From positions 1 to 64,000 of the forward strand of contig JAYQTS010000003.1 of NCBI GenBank assembly GCA_038147755.1: a DNA stretch of 64,000 bases, in the 5' to 3' direction. The notes beneath the pieces are model-generated. The model was not told the origin of the DNA. It worked only from the letters and a program-made list of their open reading frames with translations, and ran no database searches. Below, piece by piece: positions 37,823-48,109 of the stretch. This DNA is from UBA5951 sp012269555. GTDB taxonomy: Bacteria > Pseudomonadota > Alphaproteobacteria > Puniceispirillales > Puniceispirillaceae. A program made the position numbers and the translations under genes. How positions within the stretch are numbered: position 1 is the first letter of the stretch; every line of letters begins with the position of its first letter.

Positions 37823-38645
37823 GTTTTCTTTTAGTAAATCAATTATCACGCATATTTGATCTCTCTGAACCCTGGATTCTAAGGAAAATCAAAGGACAGC
37901 AAAAAAAACTCTTAAAAGCAGTTGATAAAGTTAATTTCTCTATTGAGAGGGGACAGACATACGCCTTAGTTGGAGAAAGTGGCTCAGGGAAGTCAACTAT
38001 TGCAATGATGGTAGCTGGTCTGATTAAACCATCATCAGGATTTATAACCATAGATGGATATAATTTTTTTCACCCAATATTGAAAATAATATAAAGTCTT
38101 CTATACGGAAATCGGTGCAAATGATTTTCCAGTCACCATATGCAAGCCTTAATCCACGCTGGAGAGTTGGGGATGTTTTAAAAGAGCCCATCAAGGCATT
38201 TAATTTAATTGAGAGCGAAGATGGACAGAATCGCCGTGTTTGCGAACTATTAGAGCAGGTTGGGCTATCAGAAAGAGATATTAACAAATTCCCACATGAG
38301 TTTTCTGGAGGACAGAGGCAAAGAATTTGTATTGCAAGGTCTCTTGCATCTGAACCAAAACTAATTATCTGTGATGAACCAACTTCAGCACTGGATGTGT
38401 CTGTGCAGGCACAAGTTTTAAATTTACTTAAAGATTTACAGAAACAATTCTCGTTAACTTACCTTTTTATTTCCCATGACCTTGCTGTTGTTTCAACAAT
38501 GGCAAATAGAATTGGTGTTTTAAAACAGGGCATCCTCGTAGAAGAGGCCTCACCAAATAAGTTATTTGAAAAGCCAGAACATGATTATACTAAAATGCTT
38601 TTATCCGCTGCACCAGATATTAAAAATGTATCCAAAAAACCTTGA
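37819..38645 (+). CDS. dppF: Dipeptide-type ABC transporter ATPase (DppF), one homopolymer frameshift
   Basis: The first part has Walker A GESGSGKSTIAMM and stops at 38094 after DGYNFFHPILKII. One more T in the T7 run at 38064-38070 gives DGYNFFSPNIENNIKSSIRK, then VQMIFQSPYASLNPRW. It goes on with signature FSGGQRQRICIARSL and Walker B LIICDEPTSALDV to 38645. The restored protein has about 275 residues, slightly short for DppF because the C-terminal Cys-rich tail is absent, as is usual in DppF. It completes the transporter. Confidence 0.85.
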
Positions 38646-38769
38646 TATTTTAGATTATTAATTCATCTAATTAAATTCTTATCAGAAAAGAAATTACGAA
38701 ACATTCTTGATAGCTTTGATGATTTAATTTAATTTGAAATTAAATCTTATGTAAAGTTCAGGAAAAGTA

Positions 38770-39210
38770 GTGGAAGCAGAGTTACTTAAAAAATGTACAG
38801 ATGCAGGGATTAGGATAACTGCTCAGCGTGCACTCATTATCGAGACGTTAATAGATTCTGATGATCATCCCGATGCCGACCGTGTATATCGCCGTGCAGT
38901 GGAACGAGATCAATCTATTTCCTTACCTACTGTTTATAGAACACTGAACCTTCTTGAAGATGCTGGTATAATTAAAAAAATAAATATGAATGATGGCAAA
39001 GCACGCTTTGAGCCGGTGAGAAAAGACCACGATCACTTAATAGATGCTGATAATGGTCACATCCATGAATTTCAAAATCAGGAATTAAAAAAGATATTGG
39101 ATTCTATAGCTAAAGAGATGGGCTATGAAGTAATTGACCATCGAATTGAGATAGTTGGAAGAAAACGGGGTGAGTCTAACTGCGATTGCATACAGATTAA
39201 GGTATATTAA
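38770..39210 (+). CDS. fur: Fur-family metalloregulator (alphaproteobacterial Fur/Mur type)
   Basis: A 146-residue repressor with a winged helix (ITAQRALIIETLIDSDDHPDADRVYRRA, SLPTVYRTLNLLEDAGIIKK) and a metal-sensing dimer domain starting RKDHDHLIDADNGHIHEFQN. The HDHLID motif without the CxxC found in many Fur proteins is the pattern of alphaproteobacterial Fur/Mur. It would sense iron or manganese. The start is GTG at 38770. It lies 124 bases after dppF and appears to be its own unit. Confidence 0.85.
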   Translation: MEAELLKKCTDAGIRITAQRALIIETLIDSDDHPDADRVYRRAVERDQSISLPTVYRTLNLLEDAGIIKKINMNDGKARFEPVRKDHDHLIDADNGHIHEFQNQELKKILDSIAKEMGYEVIDHRIEIVGRKRGESNCDCIQIKVY

Positions 39211-39307
39211 GTTTTCAATTTCACCTTAAGTTTTTAGTCAGAAAAAATTTAATTATATAATAAATAAAAAATACTAGTTAATCCAAAATCTAGTTATGCT
39301 TTTAAAC

Positions 39308-40597
39308 TCAAGCTGCATTAGATTGCATTTTGGACGTGTCTAATTTTTTAAATATTATTATTAAGAAAACTGCTAATAGACTTAATAAGCCTGCCACTAC
39401 AAATGAAGGCATATAGGTAAGAATTGTGTCACGAGACCAACCAGCACTAGATGCAGCTATTGCCGAACCCATTTGGTGAGCTGCGAATATCCAACCAAAA
39501 AGTACCGGACCATTTATTGTACCAAAATATTTGCTGGTAAGTTTAACCGTAGGAGGGACAGTAGCAATAAAATCTAGTCCAAAAAACATTGCCCATAAAA
39601 GAAGTGTAAAAAACTCAAATCCGCTAAAAGGTAAATAAATTAATGATAACGCTCTGAGTCCGTAAAACCACATAAGCAATTTATAATTATCAAACCTATC
39701 AGAGAGCCATCCTGAACCTATAGTCCCAATAAAATTAAATATACCCATAATTGCAAGATAAGAAGAAGCAGCAACAATACCCACATTATTATCTGCACAA
39801 AACGGTATAAAATGCTGACCAACAATACCTGTAGAAGACAAACCACATATAAAGAAAGTAGCTGATAATATCCAAAAAGCAGGTTGAGTAGTTGCGCTTT
39901 TCAGCACCTGGAAGCTAACTAGTACTGCATTTTGACTTGCTTTTTTAGGAGGTTTTTCGATAGTTAGACTGCCAAAAGGTGCAAGATTTAAGTCTGAAGG
40001 CCAATTTTTACCAAAAAATAGAAATAAGATAGAAGAAATCAAAGAGCCCATAATCGGGATCAATAGTGCAAATCGCCAATCTACTACCGTAGTAATCCAA
40101 GCCATTAATGGAACAAACAGTAATTGTCCCGCGGCAAATGCAGCTGTTAGGAAGCCAACTACTAATCCGCGTCTTTTTACAACCCATCTAGAGCCAACTG
40201 TGGCGGTGAGGCCTAGACCAATTATACCAGAGGCTGCGCCTAGAAATACGCCGATCGTAATTAAAAAGTGCCACTTTTCAAAGGAAATAATTGACAATCC
40301 TAATCCAATTATGTTCAGTCCAAGCGCTATTAGGACTACTGGTGTCACCCCTAAATTAAGTATCAAAGCCCCACTAAAAGGAGCAAGGCAGGCAAGCGTA
40401 AAAAACATAAGACCAATTGCATTGGTTATATCTGAGATTTGCCAGTTATATTCTTCAGTGATTGGTAGAATTATGAGTTGAGGAGTGCTACTAACAGCTG
40501 ATGCCATTATGGTCATTAAGAATACAAGGCCAGCCATTACCCAGCCATAATGAATTTTATGGCTTTTTAAATAAGAATTAAGGTAATTTGAAAACAC
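39308..40597 (-). CDS. MFS transporter, monocarboxylate/OFA-like
   Basis: A 429-residue protein with twelve helices. HYGWVMAGLVFLMTIMASA at the start, GVFLGAASGIIGLGLTATVGSRWVVKRRGLVVGFL in the first half and GSGWLSDRFDNYKLLMWFYGLR at the middle loop are typical of the monocarboxylate/oxalate-formate (OFA) group. The substrate is presumably a small carboxylate. It stands alone on the minus strand. Confidence 0.8.
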   Translation of the reverse strand: MFSNYLNSYLKSHKIHYGWVMAGLVFLMTIMASAVSSTPQLIILPITEEYNWQISDITNAIGLMFFTLACLAPFSGALILNLGVTPVVLIALGLNIIGLGLSIISFEKWHFLITIGVFLGAASGIIGLGLTATVGSRWVVKRRGLVVGFLTAAFAAGQLLFVPLMAWITTVVDWRFALLIPIMGSLISSILFLFFGKNWPSDLNLAPFGSLTIEKPPKKASQNAVLVSFQVLKSATTQPAFWILSATFFICGLSSTGIVGQHFIPFCADNNVGIVAASSYLAIMGIFNFIGTIGSGWLSDRFDNYKLLMWFYGLRALSLIYLPFSGFEFFTLLLWAMFFGLDFIATVPPTVKLTSKYFGTINGPVLFGWIFAAHQMGSAIAASSAGWSRDTILTYMPSFVVAGLLSLLAVFLIIIFKKLDTSKMQSNAA

Positions 40598-40746
40598 AAT
40601 TTAATCCTAGTAAATTAATAGTAAATAATAATATTAGTTTTTTAAGTTGAGATAAATTAATTTAATTAAAAATCAAAAAATACTTATTTGTTTTCCACTA
40701 CTTTTTGTATTTAAATATTTAATAATTTCGAAGGCTTAGAAATTCA

Positions 40747-41986
40747 CTATTTACGTGTATTGTCTTTTGGGGGTAATAAAAGATATCCTGCAGCAATGAG
40801 CACTAAAACAACGGACATTCCAACTCTATCATATCCACTCAACATCACTAACCAGCCGTATAGCAATGGTCCGATAAAGCTTGTAAGCTTTCCGGAGACC
40901 ATGTAAAGCCCAAATAACCCTCCTTTATAAATGTCTGAAGCCTCAAGACTAATATAAGTTCTTGAAGCAGATTGTATTGGGCCAACAAATAAACCTAGGC
41001 CAATCCCAACAAACCAGAAAAGTAATTTATAAGGTGTAATTATAGCTATTAATCCACATAGAAATAAGCCTATCAGACCTATCTTTATTGTTTTTAAAGG
41101 TCCTATAGAGTCATCTATATATCCGCCGATCATTGCCCCAAAACCCGCTGAAATATTAAGGCATATGGCAAATAAAATGATTTCCAACTGGCTAAAATTA
41201 AATACTTTTGCAGCATAAATTCCGCCAAAAGCAAAAAGCGTTACTAAACCATCATTGTAAGCCATGCGTGCAAAAAGAAACCTAGTCATATAGCGAATTT
41301 TTGCTGCTTCAACGAGACTTTGTCGTAAACTAGAAAATATTGAATATTGTCGTTCTTGTTTACTGAATGATGGCAAATAAATCATAATTGGTAGAGAAAA
41401 AATAATCGCCCAGCCCGCAGCAAATAACATGGTAGCGCGAATATGTTCTGAGTCTGATTTATCAAGGGAAAATGCTGGGCTCTCTGGTAAAATGAAGAAC
41501 GCAAGAACAATAGTTAAGGCAATAACTGCTCCAATATATCCACCCCCCCAAGCAATACCAGATAGAGTGCCGATATTTTCTTTTTTTGTTATTTTACCCA
41601 GCATTGCATTGTAGAAAATAAAGCTACTTTCTAGAAAAAATATTGAGATTGCAGAAAAAATGATAGCATAGGTAATAAAAGCCGTATCTGGTCGTGCGAA
41701 CCATAATAGTCCAGTTGCTATTGAACCAATGCAAATAAAAAAAACAATTAATTCCTTAAATTTTCCTGAACTATCTGCGTAACTTCCTAAGAAAGGGGCG
41801 ACTATTGCTACTAATATCGCTGTGATACCAGTCATATAGGCCCAAACCACTGACCCCCTTCTGGCATAATTACCGTTGTAAAATATACAGAAAAATAAAT
41901 GTAGCATGAAGGGTTGGAACAGGAGACGATGCCCAGTCATATAACGCCCAACCTATTTGTGATTTTTTAGAGTTAAAAATATTCAT
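40747..41986 (-). CDS. MFS transporter, UMF1/Atg22-like, two homopolymer frameshifts
   Basis: ATG at 41986 opens with KKSQIGWALYDWASSPVPT, the diagnostic N terminus of the UMF1 family. One more T (A5 at 41891-41895, plus strand) and one more G (C5 at 41854-41858) restore FIFSVYFTTVIMPEGGSVVW and join the remaining frame, which runs to 40747. The restored protein has about 413 residues and twelve helices. Landmarks include APFLGSYADSSGKFKE and GLFVGPIQSASRTYISL. UMF1 proteins are thought to export small solutes such as amino acids. The function here is unknown. Confidence 0.75.
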
Positions 41987-42079
41987 GTTTAAATCTTAAT
42001 TCATCAGTTATTTCATAAAAAGAACTTAATATAATAATTGAAATTACTAAAATTTAGAAAATGAGCTGATTTATAATGC

Positions 42080-43669
42080 TTACTTTCTATTTGCAGCACT
42101 GATGAGTTCTTGTGTGTAGGCGTCATTCGGATTTTTCAATATTTCCTGAGTAGTGCCTCTTTCAACTATCTTTCCATCTTTCATTACCACCATTGAGTGG
42201 CAAGTCATACCTATTAAAGATATATCCTGGCTAATAAAGATATAACTTAAAGAATGTCGTTTTTGAAGTTTAAGAAGCAATTCAACAACCTGTTTCTGAA
42301 TAGTTACATCTAGGGCAGAAGTGGGCTCATCAAAGATGATGATTTCTGGTTTCAAAATAAGGGCTCGCGCAATTGCAACCCGCTGTCGTTGCCCCCCAGA
42401 AAATTCGTGTGGGTAACGTAATTGAGTTTCCGGTTCTAAACCTACCTCTTTTAACACCTCATCTATTTGTTTTTGGAGTGCTAAATTATTTTTATGCCCA
42501 TGAGCTTTTGGCCCCTCGGCAATTATTTCTCTAATAGTTAACCTTGGTGATAATGAGCCATAAGGATCTTGAAACACAATTTGCACTTTTCGGCGATATG
42601 GTTTTAGCAACGACGAACTTTTATGTTTGATCTTAGAGCCTGCAAAGTAAACCGATCCCTCATGGGGTATAAGCTTTGTTAAAGCTCTTGCTAATGTTGA
42701 TTTTCCAGAGCCACTTTCTCCAACTATTCCAAGACTTTCTCCAGAATAGAGCTTAAAACTTGTATCTATTACTGCATGAACAAAGTCTGAAGTTCGACGA
42801 AGTAAACCCGTTCGAATTGGAAACTTAACATTAATATTCTTTGTCTCTAAAATAACTGCAGTTGATTTCTTCCTCCAATTTTTCTCCATATTTACTTTTG
42901 AATTAACTAATGAGCGCGTATATTCAGAAGAAGGATAGTCAAAAATTTGTTGTTTCAAACCCTCTTCTATAACTTGGCCATTTTTCATAACAATAACACG
43001 ATTAGCAATTTGTCTAACTAATCCTAAATCATGTGAAATGAATAGCATTGCCATACCAGTTTCCTGCTGAAGGTCTAGAAGTAAGTCAATAATTTGAGCT
43101 TCAATCGTAACATCCAAAGCAGTTGTCGGTTCGTCTGCAATAAGTAATTTAGGTCCATTTGCAAGAGCCATCGCAATCATTACTCGCTGTCTTTGTCCTC
43201 CTGATAATTCGTGGGGAAAACTTGATAACCGTTGTTCCGCATTCAAAATTCCAACCCTATCGAGAAGCTTAAGAACACGTTTTCTTAGATGAAGGCCGTC
43301 AAGTTTCTGGTGAAGTCGAAGCACTTCTCCTATTTGTTTTTCAATAGTATGCAGCGGATTTAATGATGTCATAGGCTCTTGAAAAATTATGCCTGCTTCT
43401 CTTCCTCTAATATTTGAAATATTTTTTTGGTTATAATTTAAGTTGTCCTGGCAATGCCAATTAATTGAGCCAGAAATAACAGCATTATCAGAAAGAAGAC
43501 CCAGGCAGGCAAGCGCAGATACTGATTTTCCTGAACCACTCTCGCCAACAATTGCCAATGTCTCTCCTTCTTTAATACTGAATGTCAATTTACGAACCGC
43601 GATGGTATCTACACCATTTTTCCTGAATGCAATATTAAGATTGTCAACGGATACTAATGTTGATGTCAT
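42080..43669 (-). CDS. yejF: Peptide ABC transporter ATPase with two NBDs (YejF)
   Basis: A 529-residue ATPase with two complete domains. The first has GESGSGKSVSALA, IIFQEPMTSLNPLHT, LSGGQRQRVMIAMAL and LLIADEPTTALDV. The second has GESGSGKSTLARAL, IVFQDPYGSLSPRLT, FSGGQRQRVAIARAL and IIFDEPTSALDV. This fused form is typical of YejF and GsiA. The start overlaps the end of yejE by 4 bases. It is the last gene of a yejABEF operon. Confidence 0.9.
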   Translation of the reverse strand: MTSTLVSVDNLNIAFRKNGVDTIAVRKLTFSIKEGETLAIVGESGSGKSVSALACLGLLSDNAVISGSINWHCQDNLNYNQKNISNIRGREAGIIFQEPMTSLNPLHTIEKQIGEVLRLHQKLDGLHLRKRVLKLLDRVGILNAEQRLSSFPHELSGGQRQRVMIAMALANGPKLLIADEPTTALDVTIEAQIIDLLLDLQQETGMAMLFISHDLGLVRQIANRVIVMKNGQVIEEGLKQQIFDYPSSEYTRSLVNSKVNMEKNWRKKSTAVILETKNINVKFPIRTGLLRRTSDFVHAVIDTSFKLYSGESLGIVGESGSGKSTLARALTKLIPHEGSVYFAGSKIKHKSSSLLKPYRRKVQIVFQDPYGSLSPRLTIREIIAEGPKAHGHKNNLALQKQIDEVLKEVGLEPETQLRYPHEFSGGQRQRVAIARALILKPEIIIFDEPTSALDVTIQKQVVELLLKLQKRHSLSYIFISQDISLIGMTCHSMVVMKDGKIVERGTTQEILKNPNDAYTQELISAANRK

Positions 43670-44785
43670 GAAAATGTCTTTCTAGGGTCAAACGCATCAC
43701 GGATGCCTTCAAATATGAAAACAAGCATCATCAACATTAAGGCAAAAACAGCAAACGCAGTAATACCAAGCCATGGTGCTTGAAGATTTTGTTTGGCTTG
43801 AAGGGTAAGTTCACCAAGAGATGGTGCAGAAGTTGGTAGTCCAAAGCCAAGAAAGTCTAGTGCGGCAAGCGAGCCAATTGCACCTGTCACGATAAAAGGA
43901 AGCATGGTTAAAGTAGCAACCATTGCATTTGGAAGGACGTGACGAAACATAATTTTTATTGGAGACACACCCAGAGCTTTTGCTGCTTGAACATATTCAA
44001 AATTTCTAGCTCTTAAAAATTCTGCACGTACGACTCCTACAAGTGCTGTCCAGCTAAATAAAGTCATTAGAAAAATGAGTAACCAAAAATCCATTCGAAA
44101 AATAGCAGCAACTATTATGATTACATATAAAGAGGGTGTTGCTCCCCAAATCTCAATTAGTCTTTGCGTAAAAAGGTCAATTCTACCCCCAAAATAACCT
44201 TGAACAGCACCCATTAATATACCGATTACAGATGACAAAATAGAGACAATTATTGCAAATAAAACGGAAAGCCTAAAACCATAGATAACACGGGTAAGTA
44301 CATCTCTTGCTGTGTCATCTGTACCCAATAGATGTTTGTTATCAGGAGGAGAGGGGGCTGGCACATCAAGTGTGTCCACTGTGGTATAATGATAGGGAAT
44401 AAGTGGCCAGATAACGAAGCCTTTTTCGATTTTGCTATTTTTTATTATTCCATCTTTTGCATCAGTAATTAAAATTTCTGGCGTATCCCAGCATTCCTTC
44501 AAACCACCTGTAACAATTAGACATTCGATTTCTTTGTCTGAATAAATTGCCTCTGTTTTAAGATCACCGCCGAATGTTTCTTCAGAATAGAAAGAAAATA
44601 TAGGTATATAAAGAGTGCCCTGATATTTGACTAAAAGCGGTTTATCATTAGCAATAAGTTCAGCGAATAATGATAAAATAAAAAAATGAAAATAAGATGA
44701 GTGACCAAAAGGCACGTTTGTTTTGTTTAAAGTTTTTCCAACGAAGATTATTGATGTTCTGATTTCTAGATTTTTCGATTTTCAC
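43666..44785 (-). CDS. yejE: Peptide ABC transporter permease (YejE), one frameshift
   Basis: GTG at 44785 has AGAGG six bases upstream and overlaps the yejB stop (GTGA). It begins VKIEKSRNQNINNLRWKNF, then RAFWSLILFSFF, and breaks in the T7 run (A7 at 44680-44686, plus strand). With six bases it reads FSFFILSLFAELIANDKP, matching the YejE N terminus, and continues to 43666. GTDDTARDVLTRVIYGFR, VGVVRAEFLRARNFEYVQAAKALGVS and FGLPTSAPSLGELTLQAK confirm the family. The restored length is about 372 residues. Confidence 0.85.
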
Positions 44786-45861
44786 GAAAGCCTCTTTTCA
44801 AAGTCAATTCTTGGGTCAATCCAGATATACATTAAATCAGATATTAACCCGATAACTAAGCCAATTAGACTAAATATATATAAAGTCCCAAATACGACAG
44901 GATAGTCTCTTGCAATTGCAGCTTCAAATCCCATTCTTCCTAAACCGTCAAGGGAAAATATTGTTTCAATAATCAGTGAGCTACCAAAAAATATAGAGAT
45001 AAAAACCGCAGGAAACCCTGCAATTACGATCAGCATAGCATTTCTAAAAACATGTTTATACAATACAGCTTTTTCAGATAATCCTTTTGCTCGGGCAGTC
45101 ATAACATATTGCTTACGAATTTCATCTAAAAATGAGTTCTTTGTGAGTAGTGTTAGGGTAGCAAAAGCAGAAATTGTAGAGGCAAGCACTGGAAGTGATA
45201 TGTGCCAAAAATAATCAAGTATTTTCTGCCATAGTGTAAAATCTGCGAAGTCTGGAGAGGTCAAGCCTCGGAGAGGAAATATCTTAAAATAAGAACCACC
45301 TGCAAATAAAACCAATAACAATATCGCAAATAAAAATCCTGGAATGGCATAACCAACAATTATGAGGCTTGAAGTCCAACTGTCAAAGGCAGTACCATCT
45401 CTTACGGCTTTCCTGATTCCCAACGGAATTGAAATGATATATGCAAGTAATGTTGTCCACAAGCCTAGAGAGAGTGAAACAGGCATTTTTTCAATGATAA
45501 GTTCTGTCACACTTATCGAACGAAAATAGCTCTCTCCAAAATCAAATCTTACATAGCTCCATAGCATAGATAAAAAACGTTCTAATGGGGGTTTATCAAA
45601 TCCAAACCGAACCTCAAGTTCTTTAATAAAGTCTTCAGGTAACCCTTTACTACCAAGATAGCTCTCTGCTTTGCTAACATCCCTTATTTCTCCTGCACCA
45701 CCAGCAATATTCTCAAAAACACTTGCATCACTCTCCAATCCTGCAATAATTTGTTCAATTGGACCTCCTGGTACAAATTGTACAAGCATAAAGTTAACCA
45801 ACATTATGCCGAACAATGTAGGAATTATAAGAAAAAGTCGTCTTAGAATGTAAGAGGTCAT
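44782..45861 (-). CDS. yejB: Peptide ABC transporter permease (YejB)
   Basis: A 359-residue permease. The N-terminal helix has YILRRLFLIIPTLFGIMLVNF, then FVPGGPIEQIIAGL and a periplasmic loop, as in YejB. VRFDFGESYFRSISV and the coupling loop RKQYVMTARAKGLSEKAVLYKHVF follow. YejABEF systems import oligopeptides, including peptide antibiotics in enterobacteria. It lies 19 bases after yejA. Confidence 0.9.
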   Translation of the reverse strand: MTSYILRRLFLIIPTLFGIMLVNFMLVQFVPGGPIEQIIAGLESDASVFENIAGGAGEIRDVSKAESYLGSKGLPEDFIKELEVRFGFDKPPLERFLSMLWSYVRFDFGESYFRSISVTELIIEKMPVSLSLGLWTTLLAYIISIPLGIRKAVRDGTAFDSWTSSLIIVGYAIPGFLFAILLLVLFAGGSYFKIFPLRGLTSPDFADFTLWQKILDYFWHISLPVLASTISAFATLTLLTKNSFLDEIRKQYVMTARAKGLSEKAVLYKHVFRNAMLIVIAGFPAVFISIFFGSSLIIETIFSLDGLGRMGFEAAIARDYPVVFGTLYIFSLIGLVIGLISDLMYIWIDPRIDFEKRLS

Positions 45862-45880
45862 TTAGGATTTCTCTACAGCT

Positions 45881-47750
45881 CTAAAAAGCACCTTTAGCCT
45901 TAAGATCATTATAAGCAGCTTCATCAAACCACCAAAAATCTAGTGTGCCCAGATCATAAGGAGGCAGCTTTTCTGGATATCTATACATATCATAATAAGC
46001 AATAGTGTGGTTTTTCTTGAACCACTGTGGTATCCAGAAAATTTCTGCTCTGAGAAGTCTGTCTAATGCCCGTGTTGCATCATTTAACGTTTCACGATCA
46101 GTTGCCGCTAAAATATCTTCTATTAGCTGGTCTGCACCTGGACTACTATAACCACTCAAATTAAATATGGAGTAATTTGCTGATTCCGAACCAAAATACT
46201 GTTTTAGAGAGGAACCTGAAGTTAAGGAGGTTCTAAAATTACCGACCAACATGTCAAAATCGAAATTTCTCTCTCGCTCAGTCATTTGTGCATTATCAAC
46301 TCGAGTATGGATAGCATCAATGCCAAGCTGTTGAAGATTTTCTATGAAAGGGTTGATTACCCTATCAAATGCCTGAGAGTCATTTAATATTTCTAATTTG
46401 AGTTTTTGCCCCAAGTCATTGCGCCGTATTCCATCATCTCCTACTTTCCATCCCGCTTCATCGAGCAACTTTGAGGCTAATCGTAGGTTTTTTCGGTCAA
46501 GTTGACGTTCTGAGGATTGTGGCGCCAATTTGGCTTCCTGACTAAAAACAGCCTCTGGAAGGTTTTCTTTCTTTGGATTTAAGAAAACTAATTCTCCATC
46601 ACTTGGAAGTCCGGCCGCTTTAAGATAGCTATTTTCCCAAAAAGAGTGAATGCGTTCATATATTCCATAAAATAACGTCTTATTTGACCATTCAAAATTG
46701 AACATAAGACCAATTGCCTCACGCACACGAATGTCACCAAATTGTTCTTTTCTAAGGTTAAATATGAAAGATTGTCCTGAGGCTAATGTTCCATCTGGGG
46801 GCGTATTTTTTTACCCAACCTTGTTCAACTGAGGGAAAATCGTATGCTGTGGCCCATATTTTAGAAGACGCTTCATTTCTAAAAGTATAAGAACCAGATT
46901 TAAATCCTTCAAAGGCACTATTATAATCAGCAAAATATTCTATCCTTATTTTATCAAAATTATGTCGTCCTTTATTAATTGGTAAATGATGCCCCCAATA
47001 ATCAGGGTTTCGCCGATAAATAATTTGTTGTCCTACGTCAATTGATTCCAGAACGTACGGTCCTGAGCCTATTGCAGGAGTAAGAGAAGATGCCTCAAAA
47101 TCTGCTCCGGATTCCAAATAGTATTTTTTTGAAAATATTGGTAATCCTCCTACCATCTGTGGTAAGTCACGCGTTGGAATATTATCTTTAAATACAAATT
47201 TAACACGATGTGCGCTCAAAGCTTCAGCACTTTCAACTTCTTTTTCAATTACGGCTCTAAAAGAGGGAAGCCCTTTGTCTCGAAGCATTTCATAAGAGAA
47301 CACAACATCCTCTGCAGTTAAAGGATGACCATCGGAAAATGTAGCTTCCGGACGAAGGTTGAAAATAACTTCACTTCTATCTTTCGGGTACTCCATTGAT
47401 GAGGCAATCAAACCGTAGGAAGAGTCTGGTTCGTCTGCTGTGCCCTCTAATAAAGTTTCAAAAAATATTGATGATAATCTACCAGCTCTTCCCTTAGTGC
47501 TATACGGATGCATCGAGTCAAATGAACCAAAACCCCAAATGGAAATCTCACCTCCTTTAGGTGCATTGGGATTTACATAGTCTAGATAAGGAAAATCAAT
47601 ATCATATTTTAGCTCACCAAATGTCGAAATTCCATGAGAGCGTATTATCTCTGAATAAGCTTTGCTTTGGATCAGACAAGTATAAATTAAAAATATAATT
47701 ACAAAACTGAATAAAAAGCGAAAGAAAGTATTAAAACCAAAATTATACAT
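45881..47750 (-). CDS. yejA: Peptide ABC transporter binding protein (YejA), one homopolymer frameshift
   Basis: The first frame has a signal anchor (FLFSFVIIFLIYTCLIQSKAYS) and the YejA start HGISTFGELKYDIDFPYLDYVNP, and stops at 46758. The second continues as TPPDGTLASGQSFIFNLRKE, then REAIGLMFNFEWSNKTLFYG, and ends at 45881. One fewer T in the T7 run at 46806-46812 (plus strand) joins them. The restored protein has about 622 residues, close to other YejA proteins. It binds oligopeptides in the periplasm and heads the yejABEF operon. Confidence 0.85.
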
Positions 47751-48109
47751 AGTTAACGCTCCTAAAAGGCATAAATATCAATAAGTGTACTATAAATTAG
47801 AATAAAAAAATAAATTAAAACACCGTTGGTAAGGAGTTTCAAGTTTCAAAAATGACTGTGTTTTTATAACTATCTAACATTAAAAATTAAATCATGAAAT
47901 TATGAAATTTTTTACGTACTCTTGAACTTATCAGATTGATAAATTCAACATAGGTGTGAAATTCACAAAATTTAAGCCCAACAAAAAGATAGATATGATT
48001 TTGCTGAGTTACCGTCGGTGGGGAGTAGAATTTTGTCGCTTAAGAGCAATTTTGCTCTTTGACGAAATATTATTTCTTATTTCTATTTAAGTTTAGCCGG
48101 TGTTATTTT
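47751..48109 (+). promoter_or_regulatory. Structured leader region upstream of the dmdA-like gene
   Basis: This 359-base gap has no gene. ACCGTTGGTAAGGAGT (47822-47837) recurs as ACCGTCGGTGGGGAGT (48011-48026), 13 of 16 identical. A stem-loop follows: AAGAGCAA (48042-48049) with TTGCTCTT (48052-48059), nested inside TTTTGTC (48031-48037) with GACGAAA (48061-48067, one G-U pair). Together they could be a cis-acting RNA or an operator pair. I cannot match them to a known riboswitch class. Confidence 0.35.

Noticed and set aside
48059..48109. TTG start for the dmdA-like gene
   Set aside because: It lies inside the leader stem-loop and adds residues absent from the family; ATG 48110 is preferred.
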